The notes under the pieces were generated by a model. It was given only the letters and a program-made list of their open reading frames with translations, was not told the DNA's origin and did no database searches. Positions 1-5,786 of a stretch of 5,786 nucleotides of DNA are shown one piece after another. The DNA comes from Bacteroidota bacterium (GTDB taxonomy: Bacteria > Bacteroidota > Bacteroidia > Bacteroidales > Marinifilaceae): NCBI GenBank assembly GCA_023400335.1, contig JAEXFF010000183.1, positions 1-5,786 of the forward strand. The letters are read 5' to 3'. Within the stretch, counting starts at the first letter, position 1. The number at the start of each line of letters is the position of its first letter. The position numbers were made by a program, and so were the translations under genes.

Positions 1-233
1 CCTTACAGTATGTATTGAATGACGGGATCATGTCTATCTCTTCTCCGATGAGCGGAGTTCCCGATTTACTCGGTGATACCGATTTGACGGATAATGTTCT
101 GAAAATAACTTTTGCAGGAGATTCTTATATGAAACTTTTACAAGCTTTAGCAGCACAAGATGCTACCTTCAAAGCTGTTGTTGATCAAATTGCATCAGCC
201 AGCATATACTACCGTATGAAAAGAATTAACTAA
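1..233 (+). CDS. C-terminal fragment of an unrecognised protein (5' end outside window)
   Basis: The frame is open from the left edge (first complete codon at 3) to a TAA stop at 231-233, so this is the last 76 or so residues of a longer gene. A TTG or ATG inside the window could be read as a start, but the open frame runs past them, so a start upstream is more likely. The fragment has no cysteine and no obvious membrane segment. It reads as a soluble domain with a Gly/Pro-rich stretch (SPMSGVPDLLGDTDL) followed by a probable amphipathic helix (YMKLLQALAAQDATFKAVVD) and a short basic end (RMKRIN). I do not recognise the family and assign no function. The strong terminator beginning about 14 bases after the stop supports this as the true gene end. 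Confidence 0.7.
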   Translation, partial: LQYVLNDGIMSISSPMSGVPDLLGDTDLTDNVLKITFAGDSYMKLLQALAAQDATFKAVVDQIASASIYYRMKRIN

Positions 234-246
234 CCGAATTCAAAAA

Positions 247-330
247 TAAATACCGGGCTTATCTAAGGATCGATTTTCCGTTTTATCAAAACAGAAAATC
301 CCAGAGATAAGCCCGGATTTATTATTTTTA
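247..330. terminator. Long hairpin terminator, probably bidirectional
   Basis: A perfect 12-base stem pairs 253-264 (CCGGGCTTATCT) with 305-316 (AGATAAGCCCGG). The flanking A/T bases extend it with one bulged base. Inside it, 272-278 pairs with 294-300 and 280-284 pairs with 288-292 around an ATC loop. The plus strand continues into a T-rich tract (317-329), and the minus strand into TATTTATTTTTG, so it can act on both strands. It would end the plus-strand gene stopping at 233 and minus-strand transcripts arriving from the aroC-symporter unit, whose own stop at 523 has no GC-rich hairpin after it. Confidence 0.85.
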
Positions 331-417
331 TATATTCAGTTGTTTAAACCATTCGTCTACCGCCTCTTCTACCGGAAACGCTTGACTGAGACAGCGAATA
401 AAGAGACTTCCAGTACA
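328..417 (-). pseudogene. Probable C-terminal remnant of a lost minus-strand gene
   Basis: On the minus strand, 29 codons are open from 417 down to a TAA stop at 328-330, with an in-frame TAA just upstream (418-420) and no ATG, GTG or TTG start. The last 16 residues, FPVEEAVDEWFKQLNI, look like a real amphipathic protein end. The stop lies about 12 bases before the terminator stem on that strand, the normal position for a gene end. A neighbouring minus frame upstream reads NNVLEVSLFAVS and would join this one if two bases near 382-386 were removed, so a frameshifted remnant is possible. The parent family is not recognised. A chance open frame remains possible because the stretch is short. Confidence 0.4.
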
Positions 418-522
418 TTATTTCTCTGTAATAAATTTCTCTTCTCATTCGCTTTGAACGGAATAATGATTACAAACTTTTTTATAAAATCAAATAAGCT
501 GCAAAAAAATAAAAATATCTCT

Positions 523-1800
523 TTATCCGCCATTCCTAAATTTCTTTTCCCCTTCTTCCACAATACAAGCCACTGTTGCATCTCCCGTCACATTTACGAC
601 TGTACGTAACATATCCAAAGGCCGGTCCAATCCCAAAATCAAAGCCAGTCCTTCTACCGGAATTCCTACTGAAGAAAGGACCATAACGAACATGACAATG
701 CTCCCTCCCGGAATTCCCGGCGTACCGATAGAGGATAAAGTAGTCATGAAAACAATCACAAGCATCTGGGAAAATGTCAGATCCAATCCCATTACCTGTG
801 CAATAAAAACAGTGGCCACCGCCTGATAACAACTTGTCCCGTCCATGTTAATCGTTACTCCCACAGGCAAAACAAAAGAGACAACCTCATTGGAAATTTT
901 CAGTTCCTGTTCTGTCCGTTCCAGCGTCAAGGGCAGGGTAGCCGCACTCGAACTGGTAGAAAATGCTAACAGTTGCACAGGTGACATGGCCCGAAAAAAT
1001 TGTTTGATTTTGACAGACGAGAATAAACGGATCAACGAGGGATAAAAAAGGAAAATCATCAATAACAAACTCAAAATCACAGTGAAAGCATACATCCCCA
1101 AAGCTGCAAAAATTTCTCCGTTGCCTGCAAAATCGACGACCAAAGAAGCCATCAACCCCAATACTCCCCAGGGAGCAAATTGCATAATATAATCGATGAT
1201 TTTCAAAATAACTGCATCTGCTGCATCCAGGGCATGCATCAGCGTTTTCATTTTTTCACCTCCTACCGCTACCATAGCCATTCCGGATAACAAGGCAACA
1301 AATATAATCTGCAACATTCTTGTATTATCCGATCCTGCCTGTATCAGATTTTCAGGAACCATATCTACCAGAAAAGCCAGTGGCCCTGCATCCTGAATCT
1401 CTTCGGCTGCTTTCTTTTTCTCGTCTACAGTACGCTCATAACGTCCGCGGTATTCTTCCGCTTTTTCCCGCGGAAAGACCTTCCCGGGATCGATCATACT
1501 GACCATCAGCAAACCGACCGAAATAGCGATTACAGTCGTACCGATATAAATGGCAATTGTTTTCAGTCCCATACGGGAAAGGCGGCTGATATCCTTCAGT
1601 CCGCCCACCCCTTTGATCAGCGAAATAAAAACCAAAGGAACGGCAACAAGTTTCAGTAAACGGATGAAAATGGTTCCCCAAGGCCTGATCCAATCCGAAA
1701 CGAATCCTTCAAAATGCAAGGCACAGGCTGTAAAACCCAATAGGAGGCCGATGCCCATTCCTGCCAGAATTTTTACATAAAGAGGGATTCGTTTCCACAT
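523..1800 (-). CDS. Dicarboxylate/amino acid:cation symporter (DAACS/SLC1 family), glutamate/aspartate type
   Basis: This 425-residue inner-membrane secondary transporter couples uptake of acidic amino acids to Na+ or H+. The family signatures are in order: the serine-rich hairpin 1 motif STSSS (281-285), NMDGT in TM7 (318-322), the hairpin 2 loop GTPGIPGG (359-366), and TM8. By alignment with the archaeal transporter GltPh, D392, D396, R399, T400, N403 and D407 match D390, D394, R397, T398, N401 and D405. The TM8 arginine binds the side-chain carboxylate of Glu/Asp and is not present in the same form in DctA-type C4-dicarboxylate carriers, so Glu/Asp is the likelier substrate; this is inferred. 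A highly charged loop (about 105-137) follows TM3, where family members vary. The ATG is 3 bases after the aroC stop, suggesting co-transcription and perhaps translational coupling. Length is normal and no key residue is missing. The exact subtype (gltP, gltT) is not resolved. Confidence 0.93.
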   Translation of the reverse strand: MWKRIPLYVKILAGMGIGLLLGFTACALHFEGFVSDWIRPWGTIFIRLLKLVAVPLVFISLIKGVGGLKDISRLSRMGLKTIAIYIGTTVIAISVGLLMVSMIDPGKVFPREKAEEYRGRYERTVDEKKKAAEEIQDAGPLAFLVDMVPENLIQAGSDNTRMLQIIFVALLSGMAMVAVGGEKMKTLMHALDAADAVILKIIDYIMQFAPWGVLGLMASLVVDFAGNGEIFAALGMYAFTVILSLLLMIFLFYPSLIRLFSSVKIKQFFRAMSPVQLLAFSTSSSAATLPLTLERTEQELKISNEVVSFVLPVGVTINMDGTSCYQAVATVFIAQVMGLDLTFSQMLVIVFMTTLSSIGTPGIPGGSIVMFVMVLSSVGIPVEGLALILGLDRPLDMLRTVVNVTGDATVACIVEEGEKKFRNGG

Positions 1801-1803
1801 AAA

Positions 1804-2880
1804 CTATCTTACTGTTTTAGCTTCCAACAACATATCCAGTACGACCATGGCTGCCATGGCTTCTACGACCGGGACAGCCCTTGGGACTACACACGGGTCA
1901 TGCCTGCCGTGTGCTTCAAAAGTAACCTCCTTCCCCTGCCGGTTCACGGTCTCCTGCTCCCGCATAATCGTAGCCACAGGTTTAAAAGCAACCCGGAAAT
2001 AAATGTCTTCTCCGTTTGTCACTCCTCCCTGTATACCTCCGGAGCGGTTTGTTTCCGTTCTTACCTGCCCTTCCCGCATGACAAAGGGGTCGTTATGTTC
2101 ACTCCCCCGCATTCCAGCAGCTGCAAAACCCGTTCCATACTCAAATCCCTTCGTTGCATTAATACTCATCACCGCCTGAGCCAAGCGTGCCTGAAAACGA
2201 TCGAACACCGGTTCCCCCAAGCCAGGCATAACTCCCCGGATAATACAGCTTACCACTCCCCCTACACTATCCCCAGCATCTTTCACCTCCCGAATCAGCC
2301 GGATCATTTGTTCAGCTGTCTGCTCATCCGGACAACGCACTATATTGGTCTCAATCTTTCCCGTATCTATCTCCCGGTAAGCGTAAGGTAAACAGACTCC
2401 TCCGACCTGAGACGTATAAGCGTAAACGCTTATGCCATATCCCGCTAACACTTGTTTTGCCACAGCACCTCCGACCACCCGGGCTATATGTTCCCGGGCC
2501 GAGGAACGTCCGCCTCCCCTGTAATCCCTTATCCCGTATTTCTGCTGCCAGGAATAATCGGCATGTGAAGGACGGTAAAGCTCTTTCAGATTACTGTAAT
2601 CTTTACTGTTCTGGTTCTGGTTCCAAACCGCAAAACCGATAGGCATTCCCGTAGTCTTCCCCTCAAAAATACCCGAAAATATCTCCACCTTATCCTCTTC
2701 AAAACGGGGAGTAGATACATCCGACTGTCCGGGCCTTCGCCTGTTTAGTTCCCGTTGTATATCAGATACCGACAACCCAACCCCTGCCGGACATCCGTCA
2801 ATCACGCCTCCTACTGCTGTTCCGTGCGACTCTCCAAACGAACTCAACCGATAGAGTTTGCCAAATAAATTTCCTGCCAT
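1804..2880 (-). CDS. aroC: Chorismate synthase
   Basis: This cytosolic enzyme (EC 4.2.3.5) converts 5-enolpyruvylshikimate-3-phosphate to chorismate, the last shikimate step, and needs reduced FMN. All three family signatures are present: [16 protein letters not shown] (16-31) with the catalytic-region H19, GGGRSSARE (122-130), and [15 protein letters not shown] (326-340). The arginine-rich RRRPGQSD segment (47-54), which contributes to substrate and FMN binding in the family, is also intact. At 358 residues it is full length for a bacterial AroC. The ATG at 2878-2880 gives the expected N-terminus ([20 protein letters not shown]). The leader is A/T-rich with no Shine-Dalgarno, as is common in Bacteroidota. 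The symporter gene begins 3 bases after the stop. No other aromatic pathway gene is in the window. Confidence 0.98.
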   Translation of the reverse strand: MAGNLFGKLYRLSSFGESHGTAVGGVIDGCPAGVGLSVSDIQRELNRRRPGQSDVSTPRFEEDKVEIFSGIFEGKTTGMPIGFAVWNQNQNSKDYSNLKELYRPSHADYSWQQKYGIRDYRGGGRSSAREHIARVVGGAVAKQVLAGYGISVYAYTSQVGGVCLPYAYREIDTGKIETNIVRCPDEQTAEQMIRLIREVKDAGDSVGGVVSCIIRGVMPGLGEPVFDRFQARLAQAVMSINATKGFEYGTGFAAAGMRGSEHNDPFVMREGQVRTETNRSGGIQGGVTNGEDIYFRVAFKPVATIMREQETVNRQGKEVTFEAHGRHDPCVVPRAVPVVEAMAAMVVLDMLLEAKTVR

Positions 2881-3256
2881 TCTATATGAAATAAAGTTTA
2901 AAAATAAAAACTTTTACCTTATAGGTCCACCGACTTCTTTACTATTTTCGGAATCTCTTTTAATAAAGACAAACAGCACCCTGAAATTATAATTAATTCC
3001 GATTGTCTACGCCCGATATAAAAATGTCCGGAAAGTCCTTCTGTCCGATTAATGGTATCACTCACCTGATTGTAGCCCGTCCGGCATCTGCCGGTATAAA
3101 CTTCCCTTTCAGATTAAAAAACAAGCTGAAACCAAAGTACTTTTCCCGGACAAATTTCCAATCAATTTCCCTTTGGAAATACTAATCAGTTTGATCACAA
3201 AAAAACTTTTCAGACATTTCTATGGATAAACTGCTTTTCTCCTTACCGATCCCTTA
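2881..3256. other. 376-base non-coding region between slyD and aroC
   Basis: No convincing gene is present. The region should hold the slyD 3' end and the aroC promoter, but I find no clear TAnnTTTG box for aroC and no GC-rich hairpin followed by T residues for slyD. It contains two small hairpins: CCGGC/GCCGG around ATCT at 3081-3094, and ATTTCC/GGAAAT around CTTT at 3165-3180. It also holds near-copies of a 12-base motif found in the nadB-nadC gap (3024-3035 plus, 3206-3217 minus). The minus strand is open from 3181 to 2996 apart from one stop, which may be a decayed gene or repeat. The 60-codon plus-strand frame over the same stretch has only a TTG start and no family resemblance, so I do not call it a gene. 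Confidence 0.6.
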
Positions 3257-3808
3257 TCAGTGGCATCCGCCGCAACCGCAGCTATCTTCCTTAGAATCAC
3301 ATCCTCCCTCAGAACCGCAACCGCTGCATCCGCCGCATTTATGCGATTTAAGGGCTTCCAGTTCCTCATCCGTAGCATCCCGCACAGCCAATACTTCTCC
3401 TTTAAAATAAAGATCTTTACCGGCTAACTGATGATTAAAATCGATCCGGACATCTTCCTCTCTGATTTCGACAATTTTCCCCTCCAAATGCCTGCCGATA
3501 CTGTCCATCATGGGCAGCATGTTTCCTACGTACATGTCCTGAGGATCAACTTCTTTAAATATATCTTTGGGAAGATCTACTATCATATCTTCGTTCCTTT
3601 CTCCGTAAGCCTGAGCTGCAGGTATTTTAAAATCGAATTTGTCCCCCACTTTTTTATTGAGCAGATTCATTTCAAAATACTCCAAGGTTTGTCCCTGTCC
3701 GCAAATAAATTCGAGCGGACGACCGGCATCTGCAGTTTCTATAACGCTTCCATCCGGTTCTGTTCTCAATTCATAGCTTAACGATACTACTTTATTCTTT
3801 GTAATCAT
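3257..3808 (-). CDS. slyD: SlyD-like FKBP-type peptidyl-prolyl cis-trans isomerase with Cys-rich tail
   Basis: This 183-residue cytosolic protein is expected to catalyse prolyl isomerisation and act as a chaperone. In characterised SlyD the tail also binds Ni2+ or Zn2+. The split FKBP domain is visible: PLEFICGQGQ (31-40) and VGDKFDFKIPAAQAYGERNEDM (about 54-75), then an insert-in-flap chaperone domain (about 76-122), then the return FNHQLAGKDLYF (124-135), the SlyD hallmark. The tail (156-183) holds seven cysteines (158, 161, 164, 170, 177, 179, 182) and histidines 156 and 183, ending GCGGCH much like E. coli SlyD; unlike E. coli it is Cys-rich rather than His-rich. The loop usually reading L/I-x-G/A-L/F-E is LEYFE (42-46), with F45 at the position of FKBP12 Trp59, so isomerase activity may differ. 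The ATG at 3806-3808 follows GGAAGA closely. It lies divergent from nadB with its own promoter box. Confidence 0.92.
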   Translation of the reverse strand: MITKNKVVSLSYELRTEPDGSVIETADAGRPLEFICGQGQTLEYFEMNLLNKKVGDKFDFKIPAAQAYGERNEDMIVDLPKDIFKEVDPQDMYVGNMLPMMDSIGRHLEGKIVEIREEDVRIDFNHQLAGKDLYFKGEVLAVRDATDEELEALKSHKCGGCSGCGSEGGCDSKEDSCGCGGCH

Positions 3809-3834
3809 TCTTCCAATTTTTAATTAATTCCAGA

Positions 3835-3842
3835 CAAAAGTA
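3835..3842 (-). promoter_or_regulatory. Bacteroidota-type -7 promoter box for slyD
   Basis: The minus strand reads TACTTTTG, a full match to the Bacteroidota primary sigma factor consensus TAnnTTTG, 26 bases before the slyD ATG. This would give a leader of about 20 bases. No clear TTTG -33 element is seen at the expected distance. Confidence 0.6.
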
Positions 3843-3961
3843 CGATAAAATAATGGAAAACGGAGAATTAAAACTGAAAATTAAGTTTCCCCTACTTTTC
3901 TAAAATCAGCTTTTCATTCAAAAAAATCTTCTGAATTCATCTTCATTTTACAAAAAAATGA

Positions 3962-3969
3962 TACTTTCG
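3962..3969 (+). promoter_or_regulatory. Probable -7 promoter box for nadB
   Basis: TACTTTCG matches TAnnTTTG at all but one fixed position and is followed by C, as often seen. It ends 23 bases before the nadB ATG, predicting a leader of roughly 15 to 18 bases. No convincing -33 TTTG is present. I see no riboswitch or clear operator palindrome between slyD and nadB. Confidence 0.5.
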
Positions 3970-3992
3970 CACTAATTTACATATTTCTGAAA

Positions 3993-5564
3993 ATGCGTCA
4001 TTACGATTATATTATTGCCGGAAGCGGATTAGCTGGCCTCTACACCGCATACCTGGCAGCAGCTTATGGGAAAGTTGCATTACTAACTAAATGCGGAATT
4101 ACAGAAAGTAATTCCTATTTTGCACAGGGAGGTATTGCTGCCGTTACGGATGAAGACGATGCGCCGGCTTTACATTTCGAGGATACCATTATTGCAGGGC
4201 GCGGTCTATGCGACTATCCTTCTGTAAACATTCTGGTTAATGAAGGTCCCAGACGGATTCAGGATTTAATCAATGCCGGTATGCACTTCGATATGGAAGA
4301 CGGAAGCCTGGCTCTTGGCCTGGAAGGCGGACACCACAAAAAACGGATTTTACATGCCGGAGGAGATGCCACAGGCAGAATGGTTACCAGCTTTATGATC
4401 GGGAAAGTCATCAATAATTCCAGTATCGATATTTTCGAAAACCATTCGGTCATCGGATTATTGAAAAACGAAAAACGCTGTTACGGAGTACGGTCCTGGA
4501 ACCTGACAACGGAAAAAGAAGAACTCTTTCTGGGAACCAACACTTTCCTCACTTTGGGAGGAACATCTGCCATCTACAAGCGGACCACGAATCCCCATAC
4601 GACTATCGGAGACGGACTGGCCCTTGCTTATAATGCCGGCTGTGAAATCGCAGACATGGAATTTATACAGTTTCATCCCTCCGCTATTTTTACACATTCG
4701 GAAGAAGCTTTCCTTATCAGCGAAGCCGTACGGGGCGAAGGGGCCCATCTTATCAACCAGAACGGAGAACGTTTTATGCCTGCCATACACGAACTGGCCG
4801 AACTGGCTCCCCGGGATATTGTAGCACAATCCATTTACCGTCAAATGCAAAAATATCAGCAGGATTTCGTTTGGCTTTCTTTAAAACATTTGAACCCGGA
4901 ACTGGTAAAACACCGTTTTCCCAATATATACGAAAAATGTAAAGAACTCGGTATAGATATGTGCGACCGGATTCCGGTTGCTCCGGCTGCTCATTACACG
5001 GTGGGCGGTGTCCGGACGGATACCAACGGGCAAACAAATATCGGTCATCTTTTTGTATGCGGGGAACTTGCTTCCTCCGGTATTATGGGAGCCAACCGCT
5101 TGGCCTCCAATTCCCTGATCGAATGTTTAGTGTTCGGAAAGCGGGCCGTTGAAACAGCCAGGAAGAACGTTGAAGATACTACTATACCTGATTTTAAACC
5201 GATTTATTATTCCAACGACAACCGGGCTGAAGGTTATATACAATTAAAAAGAGAAATCTCTGCCATCATGACAGAACATGCGGGGATTATCCGGCAGGAA
5301 GAACTCTTATATCAGGGCCTTTGTAAACTGGAAGCTTTAGCAGCAAAATTGCCTCAGGAAGACAAGGAATACTATTCCCTCATCAGCCGGAATCTGATCT
5401 TAGTGGCGGAACTGATCATTCGGTCCGCTATTTACCGGAAAGAAAGCAGAGGCGGACATTACCGGGAAGATTTCCCCAAGAGTGACGAAGCTTATCTGTA
5501 TCACATCGTACAGCAAAAAGGAAAAGCAATTCAAAAAATTCCGGTAAACAATAAACTGAAATAA
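3993..5564 (+). CDS. nadB: L-aspartate oxidase
   Basis: This 523-residue FAD flavoenzyme (EC 1.4.3.16) oxidises L-aspartate to iminoaspartate, the first step of de novo NAD synthesis, passing electrons to O2 or fumarate. The N-terminal FAD-binding GSGLAG (10-15) is followed by ESNSYFAQGGIAAV (38-51), EGGHHKKRILHAGGDATG (111-128), the capping-domain segment SEAVRGEGAHLI (243-254), AAHYTVGGV (332-340) and GELASSGIMGANRLASNS (357-374). By alignment with E. coli NadB, E111, H228, R274, H334 and R369 match E121, H244, R290, H351 and R386. The conserved Glu (E111) is what separates NadB from the related succinate dehydrogenase and fumarate reductase flavoproteins. Length is normal (about 540 in E. 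coli), with the C-terminal helical domain complete. nadC follows in the same direction after 157 bases; nadA is not in the window. The ATG at 3993 starts directly before the FAD fold, as expected. Confidence 0.97.
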   Translation: MRHYDYIIAGSGLAGLYTAYLAAAYGKVALLTKCGITESNSYFAQGGIAAVTDEDDAPALHFEDTIIAGRGLCDYPSVNILVNEGPRRIQDLINAGMHFDMEDGSLALGLEGGHHKKRILHAGGDATGRMVTSFMIGKVINNSSIDIFENHSVIGLLKNEKRCYGVRSWNLTTEKEELFLGTNTFLTLGGTSAIYKRTTNPHTTIGDGLALAYNAGCEIADMEFIQFHPSAIFTHSEEAFLISEAVRGEGAHLINQNGERFMPAIHELAELAPRDIVAQSIYRQMQKYQQDFVWLSLKHLNPELVKHRFPNIYEKCKELGIDMCDRIPVAPAAHYTVGGVRTDTNGQTNIGHLFVCGELASSGIMGANRLASNSLIECLVFGKRAVETARKNVEDTTIPDFKPIYYSNDNRAEGYIQLKREISAIMTEHAGIIRQEELLYQGLCKLEALAAKLPQEDKEYYSLISRNLILVAELIIRSAIYRKESRGGHYREDFPKSDEAYLYHIVQQKGKAIQKIPVNNKLK

Positions 5565-5566
5565 TC

Positions 5567-5707
5567 CATTTGAAAAGCCAGAACGAAAGGTATTATTAAA
5601 TTTTTAAAGAATACATCCGAAAAGTCAGCAGGGAAAGTGTTGACAAACCTCTAAAAAATATGTCCGAAAAGACAATACGATAAGACAGAATATAATTTTT
5701 ACAAATC
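5567..5707 (+). repeat. Three decayed tandem copies of a 47-base repeat between nadB and nadC
   Basis: Three units of 47 bases lie head to tail at 5567-5613, 5614-5660 and 5661-5707. The core GAAAAG recurs at 5572, 5619 and 5666, exactly 47 bases apart each time, followed in each unit by nCA (CCA, TCA, ACA). By eye, units 1 and 2 agree at 33 of 47 positions without gaps, and units 2 and 3 at about 26. The array fills nearly all of the gap from the nadB stop to the nadC start. It encodes no open frame of note and contains no strong hairpin. Confidence 0.7.
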
Positions 5708-5721
5708 AACTGTAAGGTCCT

Positions 5722-5786
5722 ATGGAAAACGATAAATTAATAGATCAACTGATCGACCTCGCTATAGAAGAAGATATTGCCGGTGG
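5722..5786 (+). CDS. nadC: Quinolinate phosphoribosyltransferase (nicotinate-nucleotide pyrophosphorylase), N-terminal fragment
   Basis: The frame opens with ATG at 5722 and runs off the right edge after 21 complete codons. The visible residues MENDKLIDQLIDLAIEEDIA, followed by Gly, match the N-terminal helix of NadC, which typically reads ALxED-x-GxGD-x-T. The enzyme (EC 2.4.2.19) joins quinolinate with PRPP to give nicotinate mononucleotide, CO2 and pyrophosphate. Its place after nadB, on the same strand and in the same pathway, supports the call. TAAGG at 5713-5717 is a weak ribosome-binding site. TAATTTTT at 5693-5700 is one mismatch from a -7 box, so nadC might have its own promoter, but this is weak. 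Active-site residues lie beyond the window. Confidence 0.85.
   Translation, partial: MENDKLIDQLIDLAIEEDIAG

Noticed and set aside
1900..2391. 163-codon plus-strand open frame opposite aroC
   Set aside because: It is antisense to a fully conserved aroC and has a low-complexity Ser/His/Pro-rich translation with no family features.
2416..2433. Perfect 8-base inverted repeat ATAAGCGT-AA-ACGCTTAT resembling an operator, with a related TAAGCGTAA at about 2378
   Set aside because: Both lie inside aroC and each covers a Tyr-Ala-Tyr stretch of the protein (VYAYTS and PYAYRE), so the shared bases follow from the coding sequence. An operator deep inside the gene is unlikely.
3003..3185. 60-codon plus-strand open frame in the slyD-aroC gap
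   Set aside because: It begins with TTG, has no promoter or ribosome-binding site, and resembles no protein I know; the opposite strand is equally open.
3260..3336. Short direct repeats (GCATCCGCCGC, GCAACCGC) that look like a microsatellite or small array
   Set aside because: They encode the Cys/Gly-rich tail of the SlyD-like protein; the repeats follow from the repeated Cys-Gly codons.
3895..3915. Two GAAAAG motifs on the minus strand, 15 bases apart, between slyD and nadB
   Set aside because: Their flanks do not match the 47-base repeat, and six-base A-rich words are common in this A/T-rich region.
4458..4850. 130-codon minus-strand open frame opposite nadB
   Set aside because: It lies wholly within nadB and its translation shows no recognisable domain; nadB is intact and conserved across the same stretch.
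5640..5696. TTGACA (5640-5645) and TATAAT (5691-5696), both perfect sigma70-type boxes, before nadC
   Set aside because: They are 45 bases apart rather than about 17, and Bacteroidota do not use this promoter type.

Overview
The window looks like ordinary chromosome from a member of the Bacteroidota, most likely a gut-type Bacteroidales. Three things suggest this: promoter boxes of the TAnnTTTG type upstream of two genes, A/T-rich leaders with little or no Shine-Dalgarno pairing, and Bacteroidota-like protein sequences. The species cannot be named from the sequence alone.

Layout from left to right: (1) the 3' end of an unrecognised plus-strand gene, ending at 233; (2) a long hairpin terminator at 247-330, T-rich on both sides, with a short minus-strand coding remnant ending beside it; (3) the minus-strand pair aroC (chorismate synthase) and a glutamate/aspartate-type DAACS symporter, only 3 bases apart and so probably co-transcribed; (4) a 376-base non-coding region; (5) a minus-strand SlyD-like FKBP prolyl isomerase with a cysteine-rich metal-binding tail; (6) a divergent promoter region; (7) plus-strand nadB (L-aspartate oxidase), a 157-base gap holding three decayed copies of a 47-base repeat, and the first codons of nadC (quinolinate phosphoribosyltransferase), which runs off the window.

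The genes are mainly housekeeping. NadB oxidises aspartate to iminoaspartate. NadA, not in the window, would turn this into quinolinate, and NadC converts quinolinate to nicotinate mononucleotide for NAD synthesis. AroC completes the shikimate pathway to chorismate. The symporter probably imports acidic amino acids, and the SlyD-like protein probably assists folding and/or metal handling.

I see no RNA gene, insertion sequence, CRISPR array, phage gene, defence cassette or new multi-gene system. The unexplained signals are all in the non-coding DNA: the 47-base tandem repeat before nadC, near-copies of its core upstream of aroC, and two possible decayed reading frames on the minus strand.
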